Source: Thermoplasmata archaeon (GTDB lineage Archaea > Thermoplasmatota > Thermoplasmata > Halarchaeoplasmatales > Halarchaeoplasmataceae). From it: DNA of 64,000 bases. Where the stretch lies: assembly GCA_003552585.1 (NCBI GenBank), contig PUNK01000014.1:17052-81051 (forward strand). The letters run 5' to 3'. Position numbers and translations under genes: made by a program. Shown here in pieces: positions 1 to 9,422 of this stretch. The notes under the pieces were generated by a model. The model was not told the origin of the DNA and searched no databases. It was given only the letters and a program-made list of their open reading frames with translations. Each line of letters opens with the position of its first letter. The stretch's first letter is position 1.

Positions 1-222
1 ACTCGCAGGAGTTTTGATTTCGACGAAAACGCAAGTGTTGAGTTTAGGATGGAAACAGCTTATCCTCGAGCATGGAGGAACTGGTTCATCCGTTCCACCG
101 ATCTGACCGAGGGAGACATTTCTGAGCCGGATGAAGGACAAAATTTACTCACGATTACAATCGACGACTTGAATACCCTCCATTTGAACCATGCTAGGAT
201 CAATATGAAATTATCTACCTAA
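1..222 (+). CDS. C-terminal fragment of an unknown protein (cut by window edge)
   Basis: Frame 1 is open from the first base to a TAA at 220-222, giving 73 residues that end in HLNHARINMKLST. The 5' part lies outside the window. I do not recognise a family; the fragment is hydrophilic with alternating hydrophobic residues suggestive of beta structure, and shows no metal-binding or catalytic motif. It converges on the broken thioredoxin gene, with only a few bases between the two ends. That it is coding rests on the uninterrupted frame and normal amino-acid composition. Confidence 0.5.
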   Translation, partial: TRRSFDFDENASVEFRMETAYPRAWRNWFIRSTDLTEGDISEPDEGQNLLTITIDDLNTLHLNHARINMKLST

Positions 223-225
223 AAT

Positions 226-639
226 TTATAAGTCGTCTTCGTTTAGCTGTGCGCACCCTGATATTTCCGGGTAGATTTTAGTCAGCCTTTCAATACAACT
301 CCTTCTATATCTTATACTATCGTTTATCATCTTTTTGAGAATTGAAGGATATACTTCTCCTATTAATACACTGACTGGTTCCCCTCTAGAGAAGAGTTTA
401 AAAGTCGGAACACTGTCTATTCCAAACATGATCGTCAACCCTCTGTCAGCATGTGCGTTGACCTTGTAGACCTTCACCGTCTCTCTGAACTTTTGAGCTA
501 GATCCTTTAGGACGGGGTTGATCGTTTAACAAACAGGACGATTAGGTGAATAGAATTCAACCAGAACTATATTATCATCTTCAACGATCTACTCTTTCCA
601 ATCCCCTTTTCCTATGATACGTATATTAATGTTAACACC
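226..639 (-). pseudogene. Degenerate thioredoxin-fold gene with in-frame stops
   Basis: The ORF track shows only an 83-residue GTG-started tail. Reading the same frame upstream gives NIRIIGKGDWKE, stop (TAG, 589-591), IVEDDNIILVEFYSPNRPVC, stop (TAA, 526-528), TINPVLKDLAQKFRETVKVY and then the tail with FGIDSVPTFKLFSRGEPV. This is the thioredoxin pattern: VEFYSP before the active site, and the cis-proline segment SVPTF. The active-site CxxC is also damaged: the first Cys is now Arg (CGT) in NRPVC. It lies directly downstream of polD small subunit on the same strand. Two stops plus the lost Cys argue for a dead gene rather than readthrough. No clear start codon was found near 640. Confidence 0.8.
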
Positions 640-646
640 TTTTGGG

Positions 647-2110
647 CTAAAACGACTGTAATATTACTTTACATGTAGATGGGTCGAATATAACGACCTT
701 TCCAGGGTCAGGCTGTATATCTCTCATCTTCTGATAATCAGTTTGTTTTTGCCAGGTAGACGAATTTATCAAAAATGTACCGTGATATTTTTTTACGTCG
801 GTCCTGTGGATGTGCCCTGTTACAAAGATGTCTGGGACTTCCTCAATCACGAGCAGGTCCTCCTCTTCAGGTGAGATAGGTGTTTTTTTCCCGTAAACCG
901 GGACAAGATGCCTTCTATCTAAGATCTCTTTCATAGCTGTGGATGGATTTTTTGTGTCTACCTGAGGTATAAGGTCTGAAAGATCGTTTATACTCACTCC
1001 GTGATACATCAATATGTTCAAACCCTTAATATTTATGAGAGAAGGATTACCACAAAATTTTACGTTTTTAGGAAACAATCTCTGTACTTCTTCTGGTAGT
1101 GAAGGTTGGGGCTCCGGATTTCGTACTACGTCATGGTTACCCGGTATCGCGATGATATTTAGGTCTCTGGGAAGTTTTTTAATGTACTCAGCTAGAACCC
1201 GGTATTGTTCGTATACATCTTTTATGATCAAATCATCTTCCTGGTTTGGATAGATACCGATACCATCTATTAGATCACCAGATATCAAGAGATATCGTAT
1301 ATCTTTCGCTGTGGGGTCATCGGAATTCATCCATTCGATAAAATCGTTCCAGCTTTCTTCGATGAACGTGCTGCTACCCATATGGATATCGCCTATGAAG
1401 GCTATCTTTCCATCTATCTTGGCAGGCTCTGAGGTGATCTTAGGTACACCCGGTCTTACTATGTTCTCTATCGAAAGAGTGACTTCGTAACCGTTGCTAC
1501 CGTCCCATACTTGGCCGATAGCAAGGATAACTTCGTCTTCTAGAAGGTTTTTACTAAAGGCCGGTGATGAGTCAGAGATAAAACCTCTCATCATCCCTGT
1601 ATCATCTTCCAAGGTGATCATTTTGTTTCCGTTAGATGTGTTTGAGATATCTGAAACCATGGCGATGACTTTAGCTTCACCCTTCCGTTTTTTTGCTCTT
1701 CTTATATCTATTATCCCTTTCGCTTCTCTACGTTTGTAGAGTATAGACCTTAGTTTATCGAATCTACTTTTAAAATATTTAGAAAAGTCATCCAAACATC
1801 CGGTGCAGGTTGAGTTACCTGTGATGTCATTAATGATATCGAAAGGTTCTTCAGGTGAACTTGGTTTTAGTGAGTCTGGTTTTTTTTTTGGAACAGGATG
1901 GTCATTTGTTCCCTCCTCAACGAAAGTTTGTAAGCAATCCCGTCCGATAGGAAAGGGGAGCCTTTTTGAGGAGTCCACCATCTTTTTCACGATATCTTCG
2001 GAGTTTTCCATACATTCTAGAGTATCCCATGCATCAGGTGAAAGAAAAGTGTTCTTTTTTTCCTTGAGCTCTTTTAACAAGTTTTCGCGCATCCCAATCA
2101 AGCCCCCCAT
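647..2110 (-). CDS. polB: DNA polymerase D small subunit (DP1, exonuclease subunit)
   Basis: 487 residues, within the family range. DP1 is the 3'-5' proofreading subunit of the archaeal replicative polymerase PolD. After a variable N-terminal region and an OB fold (about 145-220), the calcineurin-like phosphodiesterase motifs are all present: GDIHMG (240-245), SGDLIDG (277-283), GNHD (324-327), MYHG (368-371) and TGHIH (431-435), so the nuclease should be active. Start ATG at 2110; a second Met seven codons in is also possible. The large subunit is not in the window. The broken thioredoxin gene follows on the same strand. Confidence 0.93.
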   Translation of the reverse strand: MGGLIGMRENLLKELKEKKNTFLSPDAWDTLECMENSEDIVKKMVDSSKRLPFPIGRDCLQTFVEEGTNDHPVPKKKPDSLKPSSPEEPFDIINDITGNSTCTGCLDDFSKYFKSRFDKLRSILYKRREAKGIIDIRRAKKRKGEAKVIAMVSDISNTSNGNKMITLEDDTGMMRGFISDSSPAFSKNLLEDEVILAIGQVWDGSNGYEVTLSIENIVRPGVPKITSEPAKIDGKIAFIGDIHMGSSTFIEESWNDFIEWMNSDDPTAKDIRYLLISGDLIDGIGIYPNQEDDLIIKDVYEQYRVLAEYIKKLPRDLNIIAIPGNHDVVRNPEPQPSLPEEVQRLFPKNVKFCGNPSLINIKGLNILMYHGVSINDLSDLIPQVDTKNPSTAMKEILDRRHLVPVYGKKTPISPEEEDLLVIEEVPDIFVTGHIHRTDVKKYHGTFLINSSTWQKQTDYQKMRDIQPDPGKVVIFDPSTCKVILQSF

Positions 2111-2225
2111 CTTATCAATACATTTTAAAATTTTTTACATGAAAGCTTGTGAATTAATATCTTTAGGTTGAAAATACAGAATATTTTATATATCTTTAAC
2201 GTATATTCACAAGAGAGGCAAAACG

Positions 2226-2235
2226 CTTTATATGT
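2226..2235 (+). promoter_or_regulatory. Probable TATA box for the giant surface protein
   Basis: CTTTATATG lies about 52 bases before the ATG at 2287, which would put the transcript start near 2257 and leave a short leader. Called by eye from archaeal TATA position and composition. Confidence 0.4.
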
Positions 2236-2286
2236 GTTAATAAGATGTAACTTCGGAATGAAATAAAAACCCTCGGTGTATTATCT

Positions 2287-5200
2287 ATGAACCAGAGAAA
2301 GGCGTACCATTTAAAAATAATAGGGCTAGTTACCATACTAATACTTATTTTGGGAACCGTCTCACCAACCATTGGATCGTTCATCAATGAAGATTTCGAA
2401 TCAGAGGATGAGAAAATATTCGATGGTATACATGAATTCGATGGAGAGGACGAGGTATGGTATATAGAAGATGAGGTAGTGCTGGAGGGAGAGGAATTCC
2501 CTATAGATGCCAGCATCCAGATCAACGAAACTGGAAGTCTTACGCTGATCGAATCGACTTTGACCATGCTCATCGACGGGTACAATGCATGGGATATAAC
2601 CATCATTGATGGGGGAGAATTGACACTATTGAACAGTACGATCACGACCAAAGTCAGAGATGAGTATACTTTGAGGCCGTTTTTAAAAACCAACATCTCA
2701 GCTTATGGCGGGTCCACGATATCGTTGATGGACAACTCATCATTTATGTTCCCTGGATGGGTTTATCTTGAAGAGTCCGAGTTGATAATGAAGGAATCCA
2801 GATTCGAACCATTAGATGAGGTTCCAGAATTCGATTATACATGGCTTAATCCAAGCAGTGTACCTGCTGTCGGAATGAGTGATAATGATAATTGCCCTAG
2901 GTTGATAGCTAATCAAGGATCTCACATTTTGATGGAGGACTCAGAGATAATAGATAACTACCTGAACCAAGAACTGAATTCCATGGAATGGGATTATACA
3001 GAACTTATTGGTGATTATTCTGAGGATGATGACGATATAATCCTGGAACCAGGTGATAACATACAGATAGACGTTTGGAATATGTTGAATCCTCAGTTCC
3101 CTACACCAGGTGGAGAGATGGAATATCCTTACTTGAATCCTTTTGACAGGATCAGCTCTTTATACATCGAATTGGAGTACAGGACGGAGGAGGAATATGA
3201 GGCAGAGGATCCTCTTGAATATGAATCACCTGAAGGATTAAAAGAGGCTTTCCGATTAAAGAACACCGAAGGGGCATTGGAGGTCGAGGCAACCAACATC
3301 TTTGAACTAGGTCTTGACGATATAGGATACGATGAAGACGACTTTATCAAAGAGCTTACTGTGATGCTTGAGAACGGTATGGAAATAGGGAGTGAGAATG
3401 CAACGGTGACCATAGAAAGTATTAATCTTTATTCCTCCTTCGATAACGACATGCATCTTTGGGATTCCACTATGACAGTTATAAACAGTGTGATCGATGT
3501 TGATTTCAACCCCAGTGATATAGACCCGAGGCCCCACGGTGAGACGGTACCTACCACTGATACCACATGGATGGCTAATGCAGATCAGAGACACAGGACC
3601 ATCCGAGTACTGTACGGTTCAAATCTCAGAACTTATGGTATGGAGCCCACGGATTTGGAACCTGAGCCAGACGGAGACCCGATAGTGGTTACAGATGAGG
3701 TATCTAGAGTCAATATCTATAGATGGATCGACTTGAGTGCTAGAGATAAGGTTGGAAATATACTAGAGGGGGCAGAGATAACTGTTGATAAATGGAGAGG
3801 AGGATACAATGATCCAGGTCACAATGAGGAAGCGCTAGATTACATGGAAAGGACTTATGGTACTATATTCGAAGACGGAACATACATAACAGATGATCAT
3901 GGAAAAACAACGATGTTCTTGCTGAGCGACAATATAACCCATCCCGATAACTGGCCCAACAGCAGGTTCCTTGGACATTATACTTTGGAAGGTGTCTTCG
4001 AAGATGAGGACAAAGATGTTGGAGAAAATGTAACTTCCAAGGATATCACCCAGAAACCATTCCCAAACATGTATGACAATGTAAAAGAAGTAAATCTGAC
4101 ATTTGATATGGAGATCCCAAGCCCTGACCTTTATGTGGCCGATGATGACCTGCTTACGCTGGTAAATGGAGATGTCACCAGTTATGTAACTATAGATATG
4201 AACGTAACCGTAGAACTAACCGTGTATAACCAAGGGACCTTCGAAGCAGAGGAAGTTCTTGTGGAATTTTATCTTGAGCCATGGGACGAAGAGCCCGCAA
4301 CCAATAATGAACTCGATCAAGAAGAGGGATTGATAGGAGAAATCACAATAGATCATATTGGAGCGAACGAGAATGAAACAGCATCGATAGAATGGGTGCC
4401 TGATGAAGTCGGTGATTTCTTGATAATAGCGGTCGTTGACCCGTACGATGAGATCCAGGAATGGAATGAAACCAATCACATGGCGCAGAGAGAGATAAGC
4501 GTCGGCGAAAAAGCACAATTACGTGCACTCGATTTGATATTTGAACCGGCAAGTGTAGTGGAAGAAGGCACTGAAGTTAACATCTCCGCTGGTATCGACA
4601 ACGTCGGTGGAATCGATGTTCAAGATGTGAACGTGTCGTTCTACTACGATTCAATCGATGAAGATCACCGAATAGGCACACGATACATAGATGTGGCTGG
4701 TAATGGTACTGAATATGTGCTAACCGAACCACTAGATTGGGATTATCCTGATGTAGGTACGTATAATATCACAGTGGTCGTTGATCCGAATGAGGATATC
4801 GATGAACAGGATAGAGAGCAAAACGTACTCGAGGATCAATTATCAATATTGACAGAGGCTGATCTACAGATAACCCATTTCGAGTTGGATCCAGAGGATG
4901 AGATTTACCAAGGTGATCCTTTAACGATTGATGTAACTATAGAGAATGAAGGCGAATGGGAGTCGGAAGAAACATTCATCACTTTTTATGTGGATGATGA
5001 CGAGATCAAGCAGGTATATGTGCCTCCTTTAGATGGAGGAGAATCAAGAGACATATCAGAAGTTTGGATAGCTGAATTAGAAGATGAAGATGCTAGTGAA
5101 GAAACAAGAACGATCAGTGTAGACTTGGACGGCCTGGTAGAAAGTGAAGATATAACCGTTATGAGACCTGCCCATCTTTCAGTGAGTCCCGACGATATTT

Positions 5201-8157
5201 CATTCTCTACGGATCTGTCAGAGGTTAACGAACCTCTAGTTATATCTGCTGTAGTTTACAATCATGGAGGAGAAACAGTTGAAGCAACTGTGCGCTTTTA
5301 TGCAAACGATGATCAAATAGGTGAAGATGTCAGAGAGGTCGAAGGAGAAGGGGATTCTAAGGAAGCATCTATCGAATGGACCCCGGATAGAAGAGGAAAT
5401 AAGGAGATTACAGTAGTAGTTTACTTGGATGATGACGTTCAAGACCAGGCAGGTGTGATTAAACCTATATTTAGTCAGGGTTACGAACACGACCTTATAG
5501 TAAATGACGACAATACGCCAGTCACTCGCAGGGGCTATGGTCCTAACGGATTCGTGGTCGTAGAAGAAAGTGGAGAATTGACGATCGGTGGTCTAGAGGA
5601 TAGGAGAAGCTTTGAGATGATTCATGGTGAGGACAACAGGTTCAGCGTGATAGTCAGAGACGGTGGAAGACTAGTCCTTGATAATGTGATGGTCTATTCT
5701 GATTATGAATTCTCTATCTTGGTTGAAGATGAGGGCCATCTTGAGATCATCAACGATTGTATCGTATACGAAGAGGTATCGATCTTTGCCTCCGATGATG
5801 CCATCGTTGAGATGCATGATAGCTCGGTGAGAGGTCCGATGGAGATAATATCTTATGAATTCGGAGCATATGAAAGTGAATTTTTGTCTACCAACATATT
5901 GGTAAACCCAAGTAATATGTATGGTGTGAACAGCACTTTCGAGGGTGCATTGGATGACTTTTCACAAACAGATGCTGAGCTATTGGCAGTACACAGTCCA
6001 TCAATAATTGCTCATGACGATGCTAGAATAGAAATATTAAGATGGGTAAAGGTTGAAACAGAGAGCCATGGCGGAATATTGCTCAGTGGTACGCATGTAA
6101 GCCTTACTAATGATGACACTGATTACGAGGTTGAAGGTACTACAAAAGACGGAGTAGTTCATCTGCCAGCTCTAACCGATATCATAACTGCACAGGAAGA
6201 GGAGCACGTTGTAAATTATGAGATCTATGCAGAGTACAGGGAAGGGGACAGAGTAGAGTCGTTCGATGACTCTCTACTACTACCTCGTTTCCCTTCCACA
6301 GAATATGTTGTGGAGATAACCATCACGTTCGAAGACCTATTGATACCTGACTTAGCAGTATTCGATGAGGATGTAACAGTGGAACCTGAGGAAGTTGCTG
6401 TCGGAGAGGACGTGATCATATACGCTGACATATCTAACCTGGGGATGGCAGATGCTGAAGATGCTAATGTTGGATTCTATGTAGAAACAGGGCAGGATGA
6501 ATATGTTCAGATAGGAACAGATGTCATAAGTGTGCCAAGCGGTGAGACTAGAACGGCTAACATAGTTTGGGAAGCCTCCATGACCGATGAGGATTTAAGA
6601 GAAGAGGTCAGAAGAATTCGTGTCTTCATAGATCCTGAGATGGAGCCACTTTCAGATCCCAAACTAGAGAACAACGAAGCTTTCACAGAAGTAACCATCC
6701 ATGCTCGCGGTGTTCCCGAATTTGTAGGGGACCTCATGATACATGTCGACGGCAGTCCTATAGAAGATGAAACGGTGATAGAACGAGACGAGCTAACTTT
6801 AAGTGTGAATATAAGAAACACCGGTGGAAGTGTACTTGAAGACTGTAATATAACTATGTTCTATCCTGATGAAGAGATCGGTCAGAATGTTACTGATCTT
6901 GGGATAGATGAAACAATTAATATAACCAATACTTGGGAAGTAGATGTAAGGGGCGAATTGACGATAACCGTTTGGTTCAATACTACTGAAGGCGACTTGG
7001 AACTTTCACGGACGATAATGGTAGAGGAAATGGATATAATCTTCACCGATATTATCGAACCCACTGGAACGATGGATCCTGGAGATTTTGTATCGATCGT
7101 AGGAGAAATAAGAAGAGGACACGACGATAAGCGGATCCAAGGTATGAGAGTACAAGCTTATCTTATAGATGAGGATGGAAACGAATACGCCGAAGGAAGT
7201 GATACTACCGATGCCCAGGGAGAATTCTTCATAGACTTGGTGACTCCTCAAAGAGAGGGTAATTATAGAATTAGATTGGTCGTTGATCATCCCTCTGAGG
7301 CAGAACATGAAACAGTAGAGACCTTCATGGTAGGTACCGTTACAGAAGGTATACCGCTCTGGATGATAGCTGTGATAATAATCATAGTGGTTGCTCTAAG
7401 TCTTGTGGTAATGATAGTTTACCTCAAGTATAAAGGTGAGGGCGAATGGGTTGAGTGTGGTGAATGTGGCTCTACCATACCTGCTGAATCCACCACATGT
7501 CCAAAATGTGGTACCGAATTTGAGATGGATACGGTGAAGTGCAGTGAATGTGGTGAGTGGATCTCAGCAGATGAGAGGGATTGTCCACACTGTGGTGCGG
7601 AATTCATAACCACTGGCAAAGAGGTAGAGGATTACAGTGAGGCGATGAAGAAACAGTATGAAAGTTACGTCAATAGACACAAGAGATTAGCCAAAGAAGA
7701 ACTTGGTGATGATTTCACTGAAGAAGAGTTCATGGTATGGTGGCAGGATGAGCCTAGTTATCTTACCTTCGACGAATGGCTGGAACAGGAAGAGGATAGG
7801 AGAAAGAAAGGTGGAATAGAATGTCCACAATGCGGTGCACTTAACAGTATCGATGATGCACTCTGTCAGAAGTGTGGTTCTACACTTGTTCAGATCCCCA
7901 AGACCGAGCCTTCTCCTGAAGAGGAGGAAGAAGATATTGATGAGATAGGAGATCTTGACGATGACATCGACCTTCTTGATCTAGATGAGATAGAGGAGAT
8001 GGAAAGTGGACTTGATGAACCTCTAGATGATGAGATGGATACCGATACGATTCCCGAAATGGAACCCTCCCAGAAGAGGGTCGTAAAGAAGGTAAAGAAA
8101 AGGCCCAAAAAGGTGAAAAAGAAAGTCGTCAAAAAGCCAAAAGACGAAGAGGAATAA
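2287..8157 (+). CDS. Giant secreted, membrane-anchored CARDB-repeat protein with cytoplasmic zinc ribbons
   Basis: 1956 residues. An N-terminal signal or anchor segment (about 10-30) is followed by a very acidic extracellular region. About six CARDB-like beta-sandwich repeats can be seen (roughly 610, 743, 859, 962, 1353 and 1480), with phrases such as VNISAGIDNVGG and LTIDVTIENEGEW, and a parallel-beta/adhesin-like section between them. A further Ig-like repeat sits near 1580-1680. One transmembrane helix (about 1690-1712) leads to three four-Cys zinc ribbons (CGECGS..CPKCGT, CSECGE..CPHCGA, CPQCGA..CQKCGS), an acidic stretch and a Lys-rich end (KKVKKRPKKVKKK). CARDB domains generally mediate adhesion. 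The inside-facing ribbons and tail suggest a link to a cytoplasmic partner, which is inference. A C-rich/T-rich terminator follows. Confidence 0.88.
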   Translation: MNQRKAYHLKIIGLVTILILILGTVSPTIGSFINEDFESEDEKIFDGIHEFDGEDEVWYIEDEVVLEGEEFPIDASIQINETGSLTLIESTLTMLIDGYNAWDITIIDGGELTLLNSTITTKVRDEYTLRPFLKTNISAYGGSTISLMDNSSFMFPGWVYLEESELIMKESRFEPLDEVPEFDYTWLNPSSVPAVGMSDNDNCPRLIANQGSHILMEDSEIIDNYLNQELNSMEWDYTELIGDYSEDDDDIILEPGDNIQIDVWNMLNPQFPTPGGEMEYPYLNPFDRISSLYIELEYRTEEEYEAEDPLEYESPEGLKEAFRLKNTEGALEVEATNIFELGLDDIGYDEDDFIKELTVMLENGMEIGSENATVTIESINLYSSFDNDMHLWDSTMTVINSVIDVDFNPSDIDPRPHGETVPTTDTTWMANADQRHRTIRVLYGSNLRTYGMEPTDLEPEPDGDPIVVTDEVSRVNIYRWIDLSARDKVGNILEGAEITVDKWRGGYNDPGHNEEALDYMERTYGTIFEDGTYITDDHGKTTMFLLSDNITHPDNWPNSRFLGHYTLEGVFEDEDKDVGENVTSKDITQKPFPNMYDNVKEVNLTFDMEIPSPDLYVADDDLLTLVNGDVTSYVTIDMNVTVELTVYNQGTFEAEEVLVEFYLEPWDEEPATNNELDQEEGLIGEITIDHIGANENETASIEWVPDEVGDFLIIAVVDPYDEIQEWNETNHMAQREISVGEKAQLRALDLIFEPASVVEEGTEVNISAGIDNVGGIDVQDVNVSFYYDSIDEDHRIGTRYIDVAGNGTEYVLTEPLDWDYPDVGTYNITVVVDPNEDIDEQDREQNVLEDQLSILTEADLQITHFELDPEDEIYQGDPLTIDVTIENEGEWESEETFITFYVDDDEIKQVYVPPLDGGESRDISEVWIAELEDEDASEETRTISVDLDGLVESEDITVMRPAHLSVSPDDISFSTDLSEVNEPLVISAVVYNHGGETVEATVRFYANDDQIGEDVREVEGEGDSKEASIEWTPDRRGNKEITVVVYLDDDVQDQAGVIKPIFSQGYEHDLIVNDDNTPVTRRGYGPNGFVVVEESGELTIGGLEDRRSFEMIHGEDNRFSVIVRDGGRLVLDNVMVYSDYEFSILVEDEGHLEIINDCIVYEEVSIFASDDAIVEMHDSSVRGPMEIISYEFGAYESEFLSTNILVNPSNMYGVNSTFEGALDDFSQTDAELLAVHSPSIIAHDDARIEILRWVKVETESHGGILLSGTHVSLTNDDTDYEVEGTTKDGVVHLPALTDIITAQEEEHVVNYEIYAEYREGDRVESFDDSLLLPRFPSTEYVVEITITFEDLLIPDLAVFDEDVTVEPEEVAVGEDVIIYADISNLGMADAEDANVGFYVETGQDEYVQIGTDVISVPSGETRTANIVWEASMTDEDLREEVRRIRVFIDPEMEPLSDPKLENNEAFTEVTIHARGVPEFVGDLMIHVDGSPIEDETVIERDELTLSVNIRNTGGSVLEDCNITMFYPDEEIGQNVTDLGIDETINITNTWEVDVRGELTITVWFNTTEGDLELSRTIMVEEMDIIFTDIIEPTGTMDPGDFVSIVGEIRRGHDDKRIQGMRVQAYLIDEDGNEYAEGSDTTDAQGEFFIDLVTPQREGNYRIRLVVDHPSEAEHETVETFMVGTVTEGIPLWMIAVIIIIVVALSLVVMIVYLKYKGEGEWVECGECGSTIPAESTTCPKCGTEFEMDTVKCSECGEWISADERDCPHCGAEFITTGKEVEDYSEAMKKQYESYVNRHKRLAKEELGDDFTEEEFMVWWQDEPSYLTFDEWLEQEEDRRKKGGIECPQCGALNSIDDALCQKCGSTLVQIPKTEPSPEEEEEDIDEIGDLDDDIDLLDLDEIEEMESGLDEPLDDEMDTDTIPEMEPSQKRVVKKVKKRPKKVKKKVVKKPKDEEE

Positions 8158-8190
8158 AACCCCCTTCCTTCATTTTCTTTTTTTATTATT
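8158..8190 (+). terminator. Probable T-rich terminator after the surface protein gene
   Basis: A CCCCTTCCTT tract followed by CTTTTTTTATT begins right after the stop codon. The same C-tract then T-tract layout recurs after three other genes here, which supports a shared terminator type. Confidence 0.5.
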
Positions 8191-8331
8191 TTTAACTTTA
8201 TCAAATTTATTAATGTAAGAGAGTTAGAATTGATGAGTATATCACTCATACTTTGTGATCCTAAATGCTCGATATTCAAGATTGTTTCGTGAGCCTTTGG
8301 TTCAACCCCTTAACAAAAGAGCAAACACATA

Positions 8332-8430
8332 TGTCGGGGGCGGGGTTTGAACCCGCGGCCTCTAGATGTCCCAGGAACGCTTCATATTTCCCTATGAGTC
8401 TAGCGCTCCACCAGGCTGAGCTACCCCGAC
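8332..8430 (-). tRNA. tRNA-Met (CAT), with a 25-nt intron
   Basis: Read on the minus strand. Acceptor GTCGGGG pairs perfectly with CCCCGAC, discriminator A. D-stem GCTC/GAGC, anticodon stem CTAGA/TCTAG, T-arm GCGGG-TTCAAAC-CCCGC. The loop CTCATA is interrupted after position 37 by 25 bases (8368-8392), the standard archaeal site; GGAA and TTCC within the intron can pair as part of the bulge-helix-bulge. G1-C72 and the anticodon stem do not fit initiator tRNA, so elongator Met is likely; a CAT tRNA for Ile (AUA) is the alternative. It begins 13 bases after the eS1 stop on the same strand, so it is either co-transcribed or uses a TATA inside that gene. Confidence 0.9.
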
Positions 8431-8443
8431 CGGCTGAAAATTT

Positions 8444-9340
8444 TTATTCTTCAGGGTGTAAAGCCTTGTATATCCGTTTAGAAAAAGCTTCTCCGACTCC
8501 TTCGACCTCTTTTAATTCCTGCACAGAAGCAGATGTTAGATCCTCAACGCTTCGGAACCCGCCGTCGTAGAGCCTCTCTGCCATGGTTGGTCCTACACCC
8601 TCGATATCTTGGAAGAGTTTGAGCACATCTGTTTTTGAAACCTTTTTATCCACCGGCTCTTCCTCTTCTATCTCTTCTTCTCTCTCCTCTTTCTCTCTTT
8701 CGAGCTCTTCTTCACTGATAATCAGTTCGTCAACTTGTTCTTCTCTTGGTACTGATAGTACGGTTGATTTATTCACCTCTACTGTTTTGAGAGGATATAT
8801 CGGCTTACATTCTTTTTTTATCTTTTTAGCGAGTCCGTCTGATATCATCTTTTGCACAAATTGTGATAGAGTAGATGATTTTGCCATCTCTTTAATGACT
8901 TCATATTGTTTCTCACGAAGAGAACGCTTTATAGATGAATTTATGCGTTTATTGGTGATCGACAATATTTTAACTCTGATCTTGTAACCTTCTTTAGTCC
9001 TCACATCGAAAACGGATTCGATCTTTGATCGTCTCCTTCTTGTTAACCTTCTTACATAGTCTGAGGTCATATCATGACCAACAAATCGAGTGAGACATTC
9101 GCCTCCTCGGACAGCATTGATCTTAAGCTTAACTTTTAAATGTACCTTAGAAAAATCTCCAGCTAATTCCTGCATACTCACTTCTGTTACCCTGCCCAGC
9201 AATATTTCTGGTTCTGTGGCGGGTGTCTCCCCTACCTTGGCACCATTGAACATGTCGGGAGCTACTATAGTGTACCAACTCTTTGACTTCCATTTGTCCT
9301 TCATACGCCTTGATGCCCGTCTAGTTTTTCGTCTTGCCAT
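8444..9340 (-). CDS. rps3ae: Ribosomal protein eS1 (S3Ae) fused to a C-terminal helix-hairpin-helix domain
   Basis: 298 residues against about 200-225 for the family. Residues 1 to about 200 match archaeal eS1: a basic start MARRKTRRASRRMKDKWKSK, then WYTIVAPDMFN and DMTSDYVRRLTRRRRSKI. eS1 sits on the small subunit near the mRNA exit. An acidic linker (about 208-232) then leads to two helix-hairpin-helix motifs, IEGVGPTMAERL (246-257) and VEGVGEAFSKRI (279-290), a fold that usually binds nucleic acid backbone. The frame is continuous, so the fusion is encoded, not a stop-codon error. A purine-rich AGGGGAA precedes the ATG. tRNA-Met follows immediately. Confidence 0.92.
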   Translation of the reverse strand: MARRKTRRASRRMKDKWKSKSWYTIVAPDMFNGAKVGETPATEPEILLGRVTEVSMQELAGDFSKVHLKVKLKINAVRGGECLTRFVGHDMTSDYVRRLTRRRRSKIESVFDVRTKEGYKIRVKILSITNKRINSSIKRSLREKQYEVIKEMAKSSTLSQFVQKMISDGLAKKIKKECKPIYPLKTVEVNKSTVLSVPREEQVDELIISEEELEREKEEREEEIEEEEPVDKKVSKTDVLKLFQDIEGVGPTMAERLYDGGFRSVEDLTSASVQELKEVEGVGEAFSKRIYKALHPEE

Positions 9341-9422
9341 TGAGATTCCCCTGATAACTTGGGTTTTTGCCTATCATTATATGATATAACAACTTTTTGG
9401 TCTGTTTACATTAACTACTAAT

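Noticed and set aside
526-591. In-frame TAG as pyrrolysine in the thioredoxin-like gene
   Set aside because: A second stop (TAA) and loss of the active-site Cys make decay far more likely than recoding.
8265-8570. ORF with MSGAGFEPAASRCPRNASYF
   Set aside because: This is the reverse side of the tRNA-Met T-arm and the eS1 end. The SGAGFEPAASR phrase is a well-known false protein from tRNA genes.
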